A DNA stretch of 64,000 nucleotides from positions 102,992-166,991 of the forward strand of contig DATJMX010000052.1 of NCBI GenBank assembly GCA_035508495.1, written 5' to 3'. Numbering within the stretch: position 1 is the first letter of the stretch; each line of letters starts with the position of its first letter. A program made the position numbers and the translations under genes. Shown piece by piece: positions 54,203 to 63,198 of this stretch. The stretch is from Candidatus Binataceae bacterium. GTDB lineage: Bacteria > Desulfobacterota > Binatia > Binatales > Binataceae. Below the pieces are notes generated by a model, which saw nothing but the letters and a program-made list of their open reading frames with translations, did no database searches and was not told where the DNA came from.

Positions 54203-55765
54203 CTAGTTGCGCCGTTCCCACCATACTGCGATGCCCGCGATCAGCAGCAGCTCGGGCAAGAGAAGCACCGCCAGCGCGAATACGATCGCGAACTGATCGA
54301 CGGTCAGGCGGAAGCGCGACGCGCGAATCGAACGCGGTCGAATGGAAATCTGATTTTCCTCGCCCGACAGCCAGTCGGTGCTGTTGATGAAGAAATCGCG
54401 ATTGTAGAACGTGGTGCCGTACTGATTGTTGGCGAAATCGGTGCTGCCGATCACGACGATCTTGGCGTCGCCCTTGCCGGCTTTCATGGCATCGAGGTCG
54501 GCCTCGACCGCCTCGGCAACTGTGAGCGGACCGCGGATGTCTTTCGCGTCGAGCTGCGCTTTTTGCTGGCGGAAGAGGGTGTCGAGATCAGTCTCGCCCC
54601 AAGAGCTGTCGCTGGTCTTGGCGAGCGAGGTGACGGTCAGGCCATCGGGCAGTTTGCTTTGCGCGCCGATCGATCGCGCCATCGGAAAAACCGTCTGCTG
54701 CGTGAAGTCCTTGGTAATCGGATGCACGCCGTAGCTATGCACCATCGGATTGAGGCCCAATTCGGGACCCGCGAAGAGCCGCACGACCTGGTCAACGATA
54801 ATGTCGTTATCGACGGTCACGCCCCAGTCGCCGAGCAGCTTGATCAGCGCCGTTTCGTCGATCGGCTGATCGGGACGTTGCGGGCGAAGAGTCACGAGCA
54901 CACGGCCGCCGCGCTTGAGATATTCGGTGAGCGCGTCGATCTCATGCGGGAGCAGCGGCTTCACCGGACCCGCAATCGCCAGCAAGTTGATATCGTCTGC
55001 GACCTTGGGCTGCGAGGCGAGCAGCAGCTTGCGCACCTCGTAGCCCTCGCCTTCGAGATCCTTGCGGATCGAGCCGTACCCGGTTGGGTCGTCGTTACTG
55101 TCGATATCAGCTTCGCCGTGGCCGTCGAGGAACGCGATCACTTTCTTGGTCGAGCGCGTGACGCGCACGATCGCGTTGGTCAGCGCCTCTTCGGAAAGAT
55201 CGGTGACGTTGGTGCCGTCGCCCTCGTCGCCGCCGTATTGCAGATGCGTGGTGCCCATCACCGAGACCTTGTAGCGCTCGGCGAGCTCGGGATGCTTGTC
55301 GGGATCGACCATCTCGAACGTCACCTTGGGCGACGCGTAAGCATACATGTCGTAGATGTCGCGGGCCTGCGGGCTTTCACCGCCCTGGAAGAACCCGTAC
55401 AGCTTGAGCGGCTTCTGAAGATTCTTGACGACGCTGACGGACTGGCTCGAGAGGCTGTAAACCTTTTCCGAGGTCAGATCGATTCGCGAATGATGGAGCG
55501 ATCCGAGGTAGTTAATCGCACACAGGATCAGGATGAAGACTATCGAGTAGAGCAGCGCGTTGAGGCCGTAGCGCGTCGAGCGCGATCCCGCAAGTGACGC
55601 GAGATCCGAGTAGCTCGACATGATCCAGAGGATCAGTGCGAACACGCCCGCGACGACGTTGGCCCAGACGAAGAGCTTGAAGCCGGCCGAGATGAAATAA
55701 TCGATCAGCCCGAACGAGAGCAGGACTAGACCCAGGATTCCGTAGAGCGCCGACGATCTTCGCAT
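54203..55765 (-). CDS. GldG-like ABC-associated membrane protein
   Basis: A 520-residue protein. Three N-terminal membrane helices (~8-28, 33-52, 70-92), a large periplasmic domain and a C-terminal helix (VFALAVLLLPELLLI) match the GldG/ABC-type uncharacterised auxiliary family. The domain carries an ABC_transp_aux/GldG motif run (YSLSSQSVSVVKNLQKPL, VIAFLDGHGEADI). In Bacteroidetes GldA/F/G are needed for gliding; in other phyla similar sets have unknown cargo. It overlaps no other gene and has 6 bp to the permease gene. Confidence 0.87.
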   Translation of the reverse strand: MRRSSALYGILGLVLLSFGLIDYFISAGFKLFVWANVVAGVFALILWIMSSYSDLASLAGSRSTRYGLNALLYSIVFILILCAINYLGSLHHSRIDLTSEKVYSLSSQSVSVVKNLQKPLKLYGFFQGGESPQARDIYDMYAYASPKVTFEMVDPDKHPELAERYKVSVMGTTHLQYGGDEGDGTNVTDLSEEALTNAIVRVTRSTKKVIAFLDGHGEADIDSNDDPTGYGSIRKDLEGEGYEVRKLLLASQPKVADDINLLAIAGPVKPLLPHEIDALTEYLKRGGRVLVTLRPQRPDQPIDETALIKLLGDWGVTVDNDIIVDQVVRLFAGPELGLNPMVHSYGVHPITKDFTQQTVFPMARSIGAQSKLPDGLTVTSLAKTSDSSWGETDLDTLFRQQKAQLDAKDIRGPLTVAEAVEADLDAMKAGKGDAKIVVIGSTDFANNQYGTTFYNRDFFINSTDWLSGEENQISIRPRSIRASRFRLTVDQFAIVFALAVLLLPELLLIAGIAVWWERRN

Positions 55766-55771
55766 GGTCTG

Positions 55772-56545
55772 TTACCGCCAGCGCACCGACTCAACCGCGC
55801 GTTGAGTGAGGAAGAGCGCGACCGTGATCACGCTCGCGAAGTAGATGAGGTCGCGCGTATCGACAATCCCGGAGACCATCTGGCCGAAATGATCCGGGAG
55901 CGACAGGTAGCGCAGCAGGTCGCCAAATTGCGAGCCACCAGCTTGCGCCGGCCACGAGATCACGTACAGGAGCAGCAGGATACCGAAGCAGCTGATCGCC
56001 GCGATGATCTGGTTCTGGGTGAGTGAGCTGGTGAACAGCCCGACCGAGACGAAGGTAATAGAGAGCAGCGCAAGTCCGATGTATCCGGCCATCATCACGC
56101 CGACTTCGGGATTCCCGAACATCACGAGGATGAGCGGGAAGATTCCGGCCAGGCCGATCATGATTAGCATGAAGACTGCGGCCGCGATGAACTTGCCGGC
56201 GACGATCTCGCCAGTGCGCACGGGCGCGGTGAGCAGCAGCTCGTAAGTGCCGGTGCGCTTTTCCTCGGCGAAGCTGCGCATCGTGATCGCCGGGACCAGG
56301 ATGACGAGCACGATCGCCAGATTGTGCAGAAGCGGCTCGATCACGGCGCTATTGAGATTCAAGCGCGCCAGCACCTGCGGATTCTGCATCGCGGTGTACG
56401 CGTTCAGCATCACTTCGAAGTAGCGCAGCATGTTGAAAAAGAAGAAGCCGCCCAGCAGCAGGAATACCGACATCACCACGTAGGCGACCGGTTGTACGAA
56501 GTAACCCGCGAGCTCCTTGCCCGCGATTGTGATTGCGTTCTTCAT
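55772..56545 (-). CDS. ABC-2 type transport permease (GldF-like)
   Basis: The 257-residue inner-membrane permease has about six helices. The N-terminal elbow AGKELAGYFVQPVAYVVM is typical of ABC-2 permeases, and FAEEKRTGTYELLLTAPV is the signature coupling-helix segment. It follows the ATPase gene by 17 bp and precedes the GldG-like gene. Together with 56563-57330 it forms the transporter core; cargo unknown. Confidence 0.9.
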   Translation of the reverse strand: MKNAITIAGKELAGYFVQPVAYVVMSVFLLLGGFFFFNMLRYFEVMLNAYTAMQNPQVLARLNLNSAVIEPLLHNLAIVLVILVPAITMRSFAEEKRTGTYELLLTAPVRTGEIVAGKFIAAAVFMLIMIGLAGIFPLILVMFGNPEVGVMMAGYIGLALLSITFVSVGLFTSSLTQNQIIAAISCFGILLLLYVISWPAQAGGSQFGDLLRYLSLPDHFGQMVSGIVDTRDLIYFASVITVALFLTQRAVESVRWR

Positions 56546-56562
56546 GTCGCGGTGTGCGAGGA

Positions 56563-57330
56563 TCAGGTGTGTCCCGCCCCCACCTCCTCCAACGTCTCTT
56601 CGGCGGAGCCACTCTCGGCATGACCCTCTTTGGCGATGGCGTGCAGGAACACATCTTCGAGCGAGGTGCCGGCCGGCAGCTGAGCGAGATATTCCTGGAG
56701 CACGACGTGGCCGTCAGCGATAATCACGACCTTGTCGCAGATCTGAGAGACCTCGGGCAGGATATGCGTCGAGAGCACGACCGTGCGGTTGCCGGCCAGC
56801 TCGTGGATGAGCCCGCGAATCTCGTGAATCTGCCGCGGGTCGAGACCGATCGTCGGCTCGTCGAGCACCAGGACCGGCGGATCATGGATAAGAGCCTGCG
56901 CGAGTCCGACGCGCTGCCGATAGCCCTTGGAGAGCTGACCGCATATGCGCCCGGCCATGTCGGTCAGGCCGCATACGTTGAGAACATGATCCAGGGCCGC
57001 ATCGACCTTGCTCTTTGATACGCCGCGCAGCCGCGCGACGAAACGCAGATACGCCTCGACGCGCATATCGGTGTAGAGCGGAGGGTTTTCCGGCAGGTAG
57101 CCGATCTTGGCGCGCGCGGCGAGCGAGTTGCTGAAAATATCCAGGCCGTCGATCAGGACGGTGCCCGACGTCGCCGGCATAAAGCCGGTGATGATGCGCA
57201 TCGTGGTGGTCTTGCCCGCGCCGTTGGGGCCGAGGAAGCCCAGGATCGAACCGCTTTCGGCTTTGAAAGAGATTCCTTTTACTGCGACGAAGTTGCCGTA
57301 GCTCTTTACTAGGTTCTTGACCTCGATCAT
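56563..57330 (-). CDS. ABC transporter ATP-binding protein (GldA-like)
   Basis: A 255-residue ABC ATPase, first gene of the operon. Walker A is LGPNGAGKTTTM, the Q-loop is in YLPENPPLYTDM, the ABC signature LSKGYRQRVGLAQAL, Walker B VLVLDEPTIGLDP, and the H-loop has VVLSTHILPEV. All catalytic residues are intact. It powers the GldF-like permease. The upstream 211-bp gap to the divergent polA gene holds the operon's promoter; a CGGATCGTCCG palindrome lies beside the start (57331-57341). Confidence 0.94.
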   Translation of the reverse strand: MIEVKNLVKSYGNFVAVKGISFKAESGSILGFLGPNGAGKTTTMRIITGFMPATSGTVLIDGLDIFSNSLAARAKIGYLPENPPLYTDMRVEAYLRFVARLRGVSKSKVDAALDHVLNVCGLTDMAGRICGQLSKGYRQRVGLAQALIHDPPVLVLDEPTIGLDPRQIHEIRGLIHELAGNRTVVLSTHILPEVSQICDKVVIIADGHVVLQEYLAQLPAGTSLEDVFLHAIAKEGHAESGSAEETLEEVGAGHT

Positions 57331-57541
57331 TCGGATCGTCCGATCTGACTCGTTTGATGAAACCGCCGGTTATTGATCCCGACGGTGCAGCAGTGCCGCG
57401 AATTCAAATTACCCGCGGCGATCGAAGAAATAAACACGCGAGTTGGCACTGTCAATACGGTACTCTGCTGACCGCGCGTTATCGTACTTTTACTTTAGGC
57501 TCTGACTTCGCAAGCGCGACGCTATCGGATACCTTCGACGC

Positions 57542-60130
57542 ATGGCTGCTGAAGCCCGCAAAGATCTGATCCTGGTCGATGGATCCGGCTACGTTTTTCG
57601 CGCGTTTTTCGCGTTGCCGCAGCTCAACAACTCGCGCGGGATGCCGACCAACGCCGTGTACGGTTTCATCCGGATGCTGCTGAAGCTGCTCAAGGAAGAA
57701 CGGCCGACGCATATCGGTGTCGTATTCGATTCGCCCAAGCGCACCTTCCGCGACGATCTCTTCGCCGACTACAAGGCCAATCGCGCCGAGGCGCCGAACG
57801 ACCTCGTCGTCCAGATTCCGTTCATTCATCGCGCGGTCGAAGCGTTCCGCATCAAGAGCATCGTGCGCGAGGGCTACGAGGCTGACGATGTGATCGGCAC
57901 GCTCGCGGCGCGCGCAGTCAAATCGCACTTCGCGACGACGATCATCACGGCTGACAAGGACTTCATGCAGATCGTCGGCCCGCATATCACGCTCTGGGAC
58001 ACCATGCGCGATCGCCGTATCGCAGCGCGCGACGTGCGCGATCGCTTCGGCGTCGAGCCGTCCGCGCTCGTCGACATCCAGGCGCTGACGGGAGACTCGA
58101 TCGACAATGTCAAAGGCGTGCCGGGCGTCGGCGAGAAAACCGCGTGCGCGCTGATCCAGAAATTCGGCAGTATCAAGGAGCTTTACGCGCATCTCGACCA
58201 GATCGAGGAAGCTGGAATCCGTGGCGCAAAAAAAGTTGCGGGCCTCCTCGCCGAGCATCGTCAGGCCGTCGACCTCGCGCTGAAGCTGGTGAAAATCGAA
58301 ACGGCGATGCCGCTCGACATCGAGCCCGACATGCTTTTGTGGCCCGGTATCGACGAGCCCGCCGTGGCCGAGCTCATACGGGAGCTGGAATTCAACTCGC
58401 TGATGCAGGAAATCGCGCCGTCACAGGCCGAACTGCCGATGGGCACGACATCGAGCGAAGTCATCGTCACGGCCGCGGACCTGCCCTCCGTCATCATGAA
58501 GCTCGGCGCGTGCGATCGCCTCGGATTCGATCTCACGCTGAGCCCGATTGGCGAGGCGCGCCTGCAAATCGCAGGCGGCGGCGAGAGCTACACCTTCGAG
58601 CAGGGGCTCATCGGCAAAACCGCCGAGCTGCTGGCGAACCAAAAGCAGCCGAAGGCCGTACATGATCTGAAAGCTCATCTGCTGCGCCTGAAGCGCTACG
58701 GCGTGCGTCCGGCGGGCGTGGATTTCGACACGATGATCGCGGCGTTCCTCATCAACGCGGGCAAGCCCGAACCCACGATAACCGACCTCTACCACGAGTA
58801 TCTGGCGCCGCTCGGTACTCGCGCGATTCCCGGCAGCAATGCCGAAGTCGTTGCCGCGCTACAAGCTCCGCTCAGCGCGCGACTCGAAGCTGACGGACTC
58901 GCAAAGCTGTTTCACGAAATCGAGATGCCGATTGCGCTTATCCTCAACGAAATGGAGGCGCTCGGCATCGCCGTCGATCGCGAGGCGCTCGCGACGATCT
59001 CGCGCGAGTTCGACGAGGAGGTGAAGCGGCTCGAACGCGAGTGCTACGACGCCGCCGGCCGCACCTTCAACCTCAACTCGCCGATCCAGCTCCGCGAAAT
59101 TCTATTCGATCACCTGAAGCTCGCGACCAAAGGGCTCAAGAAGACCAAGAGCGGCTATTCGACTGATGCCGACACGCTCGAAAAGCTGGCGGCCGCGCAT
59201 CCGATGCCGCGAAAGCTCATCGAGTACCGCGTCATCGCCAAGTTGAAATCGACTTATGCTGATGCGCTCTCATCTCTCATCGCAACTGATGGCCGCGTAC
59301 ATACGACGTTTCATCAGGCCAACACAGCGACGGGTCGAGTGAGCTCGAGCGATCCGAACCTCCAGAACATCCCGACGCGCTCGGTCGAGGGCCGGCGTAT
59401 CCGGCGGGCATTCGTGCCAGCGCCCGGCTATGTCCTGCTGTCTGTCGATTACTCGCAAATCGATCTTCGCGTATTGGCGCATCTTTCGGGCGACGAGACG
59501 CTTGTCAGCGCATTCCGCGAGGGCGAGGATATCCACGCTCGCACCGCCAGCGAACTGCTCGGCGTTTCACGCGACAATGTCGATGCGGAAGCACGTCGGG
59601 TGGCAAAAACCATCAACTTCGGGATCATTTACGGGATGGGCCCGCAACGGCTCGCGGCCCAGCTCGGGATTGCGCTCGCTGACGCATCCGACTACATCAA
59701 GCGCTATTTCGAGCGACTCCCCGGGATTCGGGTGTTTATGGATGAAACCGTGCGGCGGGCGCGCGAGACCGGCTACGTCACGACGATGTACGGGCGGCGG
59801 CGCTATGTACCCGAGATAAACGCCGGCCCGGGAGGTGCGAGGGCGCAGGCGGAAAGAATCGCGATCAATACGCCGATCCAGGGCAGTGCTGCCGACCTTA
59901 TCAAGATCGCGATGATCCGCGTCGATGCCGAATTCAAGAAGCAGGAGCTGGATTCACGCCTCTTGCTGCAAGTTCACGATGAGCTTTTGATAGAGGTTCG
60001 CAAAGAACGATTGCAGGAAGCTGCCGCGCTCGCAAAACGCGAGATGGAGGGAGTGGCAGAAATGAAGGTGCCGCTGCGCGCCGACGTCAAATCGGGTTCC
60101 AACTGGGCCGAAATGGACCGGGAATCATGA
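57542..60130 (+). CDS. polA: DNA polymerase I with degenerate proofreading domain
   Basis: An 862-residue repair/replication polymerase. The 5' nuclease domain (1-290) has VDGSGYVFRAF, GYEADDVIGTLA, TADKDFMQIV and GDSIDNVKGVPGVGEKTA. The 3'-5' exonuclease-like domain (~300-460) has lost catalytic residues: the Exo I Asp-x-Glu is FDLT (Asp330, Thr332), Exo II Asn/Asp are Asp375 and His379, and no Exo III Tyr-x3-Asp is found. So it should lack proofreading, as in Taq. The polymerase domain is intact: motif A VDYSQIDLRVLAHLSGDE (Asp636; Asp641 where E. coli has Glu710), motif B RRVAKTINFGIIYG, motif C VHDELLIEV. Its stop overlaps a mini-ORF that leads into the ECF operon. Confidence 0.95.
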   Translation: MAAEARKDLILVDGSGYVFRAFFALPQLNNSRGMPTNAVYGFIRMLLKLLKEERPTHIGVVFDSPKRTFRDDLFADYKANRAEAPNDLVVQIPFIHRAVEAFRIKSIVREGYEADDVIGTLAARAVKSHFATTIITADKDFMQIVGPHITLWDTMRDRRIAARDVRDRFGVEPSALVDIQALTGDSIDNVKGVPGVGEKTACALIQKFGSIKELYAHLDQIEEAGIRGAKKVAGLLAEHRQAVDLALKLVKIETAMPLDIEPDMLLWPGIDEPAVAELIRELEFNSLMQEIAPSQAELPMGTTSSEVIVTAADLPSVIMKLGACDRLGFDLTLSPIGEARLQIAGGGESYTFEQGLIGKTAELLANQKQPKAVHDLKAHLLRLKRYGVRPAGVDFDTMIAAFLINAGKPEPTITDLYHEYLAPLGTRAIPGSNAEVVAALQAPLSARLEADGLAKLFHEIEMPIALILNEMEALGIAVDREALATISREFDEEVKRLERECYDAAGRTFNLNSPIQLREILFDHLKLATKGLKKTKSGYSTDADTLEKLAAAHPMPRKLIEYRVIAKLKSTYADALSSLIATDGRVHTTFHQANTATGRVSSSDPNLQNIPTRSVEGRRIRRAFVPAPGYVLLSVDYSQIDLRVLAHLSGDETLVSAFREGEDIHARTASELLGVSRDNVDAEARRVAKTINFGIIYGMGPQRLAAQLGIALADASDYIKRYFERLPGIRVFMDETVRRARETGYVTTMYGRRRYVPEINAGPGGARAQAERIAINTPIQGSAADLIKIAMIRVDAEFKKQELDSRLLLQVHDELLIEVRKERLQEAAALAKREMEGVAEMKVPLRADVKSGSNWAEMDRES

Positions 60131-60177
60131 AAATTCCCTTGAATTTCGGACCCTTCAACTGCGTCTATTCGAATTGA
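60127..60177 (+). CDS. 16-codon mini-ORF linking polA to the second ECF operon
   Basis: ATG at 60127 overlaps the polA TGA (60128-60130) as ATGA. The mini-ORF encodes MKIPLNFGPFNCVYSN and stops at TGA 60175-60177. That stop overlaps the TTG start of the sigma gene (60174) as TTGA. Such a chain could carry ribosomes from polA into the sigma gene. No conserved peptide is recognisable. Confidence 0.3.
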   Translation: MKIPLNFGPFNCVYSN

Positions 60178-60752
60178 GAAACCCCGGCCGCCAGGACGGC
60201 GACGAAGCCGAGCTCATCGAACGGGCCCTCAAAGGCGATTCCGGCGCCTTCGGCCAGTTGGTTGAGCGTTATCAGCGACGCGTCGTCGGCGTGGCGATGG
60301 CCGTGGTACACAATCAGGACGATGCAATCGAGCTCGCACAGGAAGCCTTCATCAGGGCCTATGAGAACCTGTCCAAGTTCGAATCACGATCAAGTTTCTC
60401 GACCTGGCTTTATCGCATCGCAGCAAATCTCGCGATCGATTTTCTGCGCCGCGAGGGACGCCACGTCGTTTTGCGCGGTGAAGAAGCCGACACTGAATTC
60501 AATCGACTGCCCAGCGATCAAGGCGATTCTTTTAAGGAGACCAGCCGCACGGAACTGTCGGCGCGCCTTCACGATGCGCTGGGGGAGTTGACGGCGGAAC
60601 ATCGCGCGGTGATACTTTTACGCGAAGTTGAGGGCTTATCCTACGATGAGATAAGCGAGGTGCTTCAGGTGCCACGTGGCACGGTAATGAGTCGCTTACA
60701 CTACGCACGCGGCAAGTTGCGTGCGATTTTGAAAGACCTGTCCGGAGAATGA
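60174..60752 (+). CDS. ECF RNA polymerase sigma factor (RpoE-like), second ECF system
   Basis: A 192-residue group 4 sigma factor. Region 2 reads LVERYQRRVVGVAMAVV, DAIELAQEAFIRAYENL and SFSTWLYRIAANLAIDFLRR. Region 4 reads LTAEHRAVILLREVEGLSYDEISEVLQVPRG, then TVMSRLHYARGKL. It appears to start at TTG 60174, overlapping the stop of a 16-codon mini-ORF; no ATG lies closer. Its stop overlaps the ATG of the anti-sigma gene (ATGA at 60749). It is therefore downstream of, and perhaps coupled to, polA. Target promoters unknown. Confidence 0.92.
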   Translation: MRNPGRQDGDEAELIERALKGDSGAFGQLVERYQRRVVGVAMAVVHNQDDAIELAQEAFIRAYENLSKFESRSSFSTWLYRIAANLAIDFLRREGRHVVLRGEEADTEFNRLPSDQGDSFKETSRTELSARLHDALGELTAEHRAVILLREVEGLSYDEISEVLQVPRGTVMSRLHYARGKLRAILKDLSGE

Positions 60753-61471
60753 AGCTAGCAATGGCTCAATGCAGTGAAATAAGCCTTCTGTTGGGCCCCT
60801 TCGGAGACGGTGAACTCGAATCCGGCGAAATCCGCGAGGTCGCTTTCCATCTGGCCCGATGCGAGAGTTGCGCCGCGGAACTCGCCGACCTGACCTCGCT
60901 CGGAAACGAGTTGCGCCTAAACGCCATCGAGCCTGCGCTCGACGGTTTCCAGCGCGCCGTCATGAAGCGGATCGACGAACTGCCCGAACCTTTCACGACT
61001 CGGGTCAGCGACTGGTTCGCGGGACTCTCGCGCCGCCTCAGCACAGGGTTCGCGATGGGTGCGGCGATGGCCGCGGTCGCGGCGATTACGACGATCGTCG
61101 TGACGCCCTACGCCGAGCGCTTTTCCGTCAAGCATCTGGCGCAACCGATGCGCGAGCTCGCGAGCGTGACGCATCTGCCGCCCGTTTCGGGTCCGCGTGA
61201 AGTCGCCTCCGCGATCCCTGCCTCTGCGCTGAAGGTCGCCAGCAACAGCGGGACTGCGCCTGATGTCCGCGAGATTTCAGGCGTGACGCATTTGACTCCC
61301 GACCAGGAGCCGGTGGCGCAAGCCTCGGCGATTTCCGACGAAGCGATGGCGATGGCACAGAATTCCGAAGCGGTGATCTCGAAGCTCGAATCCGAGAGCC
61401 CCAACGTCGCCGTGTGGAGCGAACCGCAGAACGACACGACCGTCATCTGGCTTCCCGATCAGCAGCAGTAA
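60749..61471 (+). CDS. Membrane-anchored anti-sigma factor, second ECF system
   Basis: The 240-residue protein has an N-terminal zinc-finger-like domain (HLARCESCAAEL, His-x3-Cys-x2-Cys). A transmembrane helix follows at ~92-112 (GFAMGAAMAAVAAITTIVV). The ~120-residue extracytoplasmic tail is rich in Ser/Thr/Ala/Val, with two HLPP/HLTP-type repeats (VTHLPPVSGPREV, VTHLTPDQEPV). It begins by overlapping the sigma stop; an ATG at 60761 is a possible alternative. The tail is the likely sensor. The following secreted-protein gene starts 6 bp later, so the operon encodes sigma, anti-sigma and a secreted partner. Confidence 0.85.
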   Translation: MKLAMAQCSEISLLLGPFGDGELESGEIREVAFHLARCESCAAELADLTSLGNELRLNAIEPALDGFQRAVMKRIDELPEPFTTRVSDWFAGLSRRLSTGFAMGAAMAAVAAITTIVVTPYAERFSVKHLAQPMRELASVTHLPPVSGPREVASAIPASALKVASNSGTAPDVREISGVTHLTPDQEPVAQASAISDEAMAMAQNSEAVISKLESESPNVAVWSEPQNDTTVIWLPDQQQ

Positions 61472-61477
61472 GCTGGC

Positions 61478-61963
61478 ATGCGGCTTAGCCCCGGAAGTTT
61501 GCCGATCGTCCTGGTGGTGATGCTTGCGCTGCTAGCGTCCGGCAACGCATCTGCGAAGCCCGCGGTTCCAATGGTCGAGCTGCACGTCGATGCCGTCCTT
61601 GCTTCCGACACCAACCAGGGAATCGACAAGCGGCTGGCCACCTCGATGGGCCATCAGCTCCAGGGCCTTTTTCCTTTCACTACCTATCGCCTCGAGACTC
61701 ACGAAGACGGCCGAACCCAGTGCGGCAAGATGATGGCGTTCGCGCTTCCGGGCGGCCATATGCTGCACGTTCAGCCGCGCGCCATCGACGGCGACATGAT
61801 CGCGATGGAGTTGGTGCTGTTCGATGGTCCGCACACGATGATGACCACCGACCTCAAGCTTCGGAACAATGGACGCCTCATTCTCGGTGGCCAGCGCTAC
61901 GAGAAGGGCATGCTGATCATTTCGATCGGCGCCAACGCCGTCGAAGAAACTCCAGGTCAATAG
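61478..61963 (+). CDS. Secreted protein of unknown function, third gene of the second ECF operon
   Basis: The 161-residue exported protein has a signal peptide ending at ASAKPA (~residue 26), then a compact beta-rich domain (MVELHVDAVLASDTNQG, YRLETHEDGRTQC, ELVLFDGPHTMMTTDLKLR, GGQRYEKGMLIISIGANA). One Cys only. It starts 6 bp after the anti-sigma stop. No family recognised. As the co-expressed periplasmic member it might be the signal-modulating partner of the anti-sigma tail, or an envelope factor in the regulon. Confidence 0.7.
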   Translation: MRLSPGSLPIVLVVMLALLASGNASAKPAVPMVELHVDAVLASDTNQGIDKRLATSMGHQLQGLFPFTTYRLETHEDGRTQCGKMMAFALPGGHMLHVQPRAIDGDMIAMELVLFDGPHTMMTTDLKLRNNGRLILGGQRYEKGMLIISIGANAVEETPGQ

Positions 61964-61966
61964 CCG

Positions 61967-62737
61967 CTAACGGGGCGGCATCCTGAGCGCACCGTCGAGG
62001 CGGATCGTCTCACCGTTGAGCATCTGGTTCTCGACGATTTGCCGCGCGAGTGACGCGTACTCGCTCGCACGGCCGAGCCGCTGCGGGAAGGGGATTCCGG
62101 CGGCGAGCGCTTTTCGTGCCGGCTCGGGCAACCCTGCGAGCATCGGAGTTTCGAACGTTCCCGGAGCGATTGTGCAGACGCGAATTCCCACCGACGAGAG
62201 ATCGCGAGCGATCGGCAGCGTCATACCGACGACGCCGCCCTTTGACGCGGAATAAGCCGCCTGCCCGATCTGACCATCGAAGGCGGCGACCGATGCGGTG
62301 TTGACGATCACGCCGCGCTCGCCATCGTCAGTGACGGGCGATTGCTTTGCCATCTGCGCCGCGGCGAGCCGGATGATATTGAACGTGCCGATCAGATTGA
62401 CGCTCAGCACTTTGGAGAAGAGGTCGAGCGAATGAGGCCCTTCCTTGGTGATCGTGCGCATCGCACGGCCGATACCGGCGCAATTGATCGCGATATGCAC
62501 GGCGCCAAACTTCTTCACGGTCTCAGCAATCGCGGCCTCGCCCTGCTCGGCCGATGCAACGTCGGCGGTGACAAAGATCGCATTCGCGCCAAGCGACTCG
62601 GCAACTTTCGCCCCCGGCGAGGCGGGCAAATCAAGAATCGCGATTTTCGCACCGGCTGACGCGAACTCCCGCGCCGTCGCCTCGCCGAGTCCTGATCCGC
62701 CGCCAGTGATCACCGCAACTGCATCTTTGAGTTTCAT
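61967..62737 (-). CDS. Short-chain dehydrogenase, 3-hydroxyacyl-CoA dehydrogenase type-2-like
   Basis: A 256-residue SDR. The N-terminal ITGGGSGLGEATAREFA binds NAD, INCAGIG is the NNAG-equivalent, the Ser is in NTASVAAFDGQIGQ, and YSASKGG holds the catalytic Tyr/Lys. The middle motif with GQIGQAAYSASK and the insertion before it resemble the HSD17B10/type II 3-hydroxyacyl-CoA dehydrogenase group, suggesting beta-oxidation or steroid-type hydroxyls. I chose ATG 62737, behind GAGGGA. It converges with the secreted-protein gene, 3 bp between stops. Confidence 0.88.
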   Translation of the reverse strand: MKLKDAVAVITGGGSGLGEATAREFASAGAKIAILDLPASPGAKVAESLGANAIFVTADVASAEQGEAAIAETVKKFGAVHIAINCAGIGRAMRTITKEGPHSLDLFSKVLSVNLIGTFNIIRLAAAQMAKQSPVTDDGERGVIVNTASVAAFDGQIGQAAYSASKGGVVGMTLPIARDLSSVGIRVCTIAPGTFETPMLAGLPEPARKALAAGIPFPQRLGRASEYASLARQIVENQMLNGETIRLDGALRMPPR

Positions 62738-62838
62738 GATTCCCTCGCAAGTAGAGCCGTAAAGGCGCACAAGAACCTACGACCCTCGGTCACCCGATGC
62801 AACGGGGTCGGACCTTCAGCCCGCGTGCGAAAGCAGAT

Positions 62839-63177
62839 CTAGGAGAGAGTCAGGGAATACGAGCCGAGTGCGACATAGTTCGCGAGCACTGCGGCGTTAT
62901 CGCCCCTGGCGAATGTAAAGGTGCAATCGATGAACTTCACGTTGGAGAGCATCAATGGTCCGCCGCGATATATTATGTGCATCTTTATAAGCGTCACGTT
63001 CCGCCATAGGGCGCCGTCGAGGGTTTGTTGACCTCCGATGATTCCGCCACTGAATGGTATTTTGGCCAGCTCGCCCGATTGCGCAGCGCGAGGTAAATCG
63101 AACATCTCGACGCCCGGGTCTCCACGCCAGACAAATTTGCCGTAAGCCGGCGCTTCGTTTAGCTGACTGATTGTCAA
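62839..63177 (-). CDS. Hypothetical protein
   Basis: A 112-residue soluble protein, beta-rich in its second half (TLIKMHIIYRGGPLMLSNVKF, DCTFTFARGDNAAVLANYVA). It starts from TTG 63177 with an AGGGAG ten bases upstream, 21 bp after the upstream gene's stop, so the two could form one transcript. No motif or family is recognisable. A gene call here is plausible because of good codon bias and neighbour spacing, but it stays unproven. Confidence 0.45.
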   Translation of the reverse strand: MTISQLNEAPAYGKFVWRGDPGVEMFDLPRAAQSGELAKIPFSGGIIGGQQTLDGALWRNVTLIKMHIIYRGGPLMLSNVKFIDCTFTFARGDNAAVLANYVALGSYSLTLS

Positions 63178-63198
63178 TGCGGAACGAGTCTCCCTGGT

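Noticed and set aside
53294..55597. Very long plus-strand open frame (about 767 codons) antisense to DUF4340 and GldG-like genes
   Set aside because: It has Arg/Asp/Glu-rich, family-less composition caused by antisense reading of G/C-third-position genes; the minus-strand frames carry clear families.
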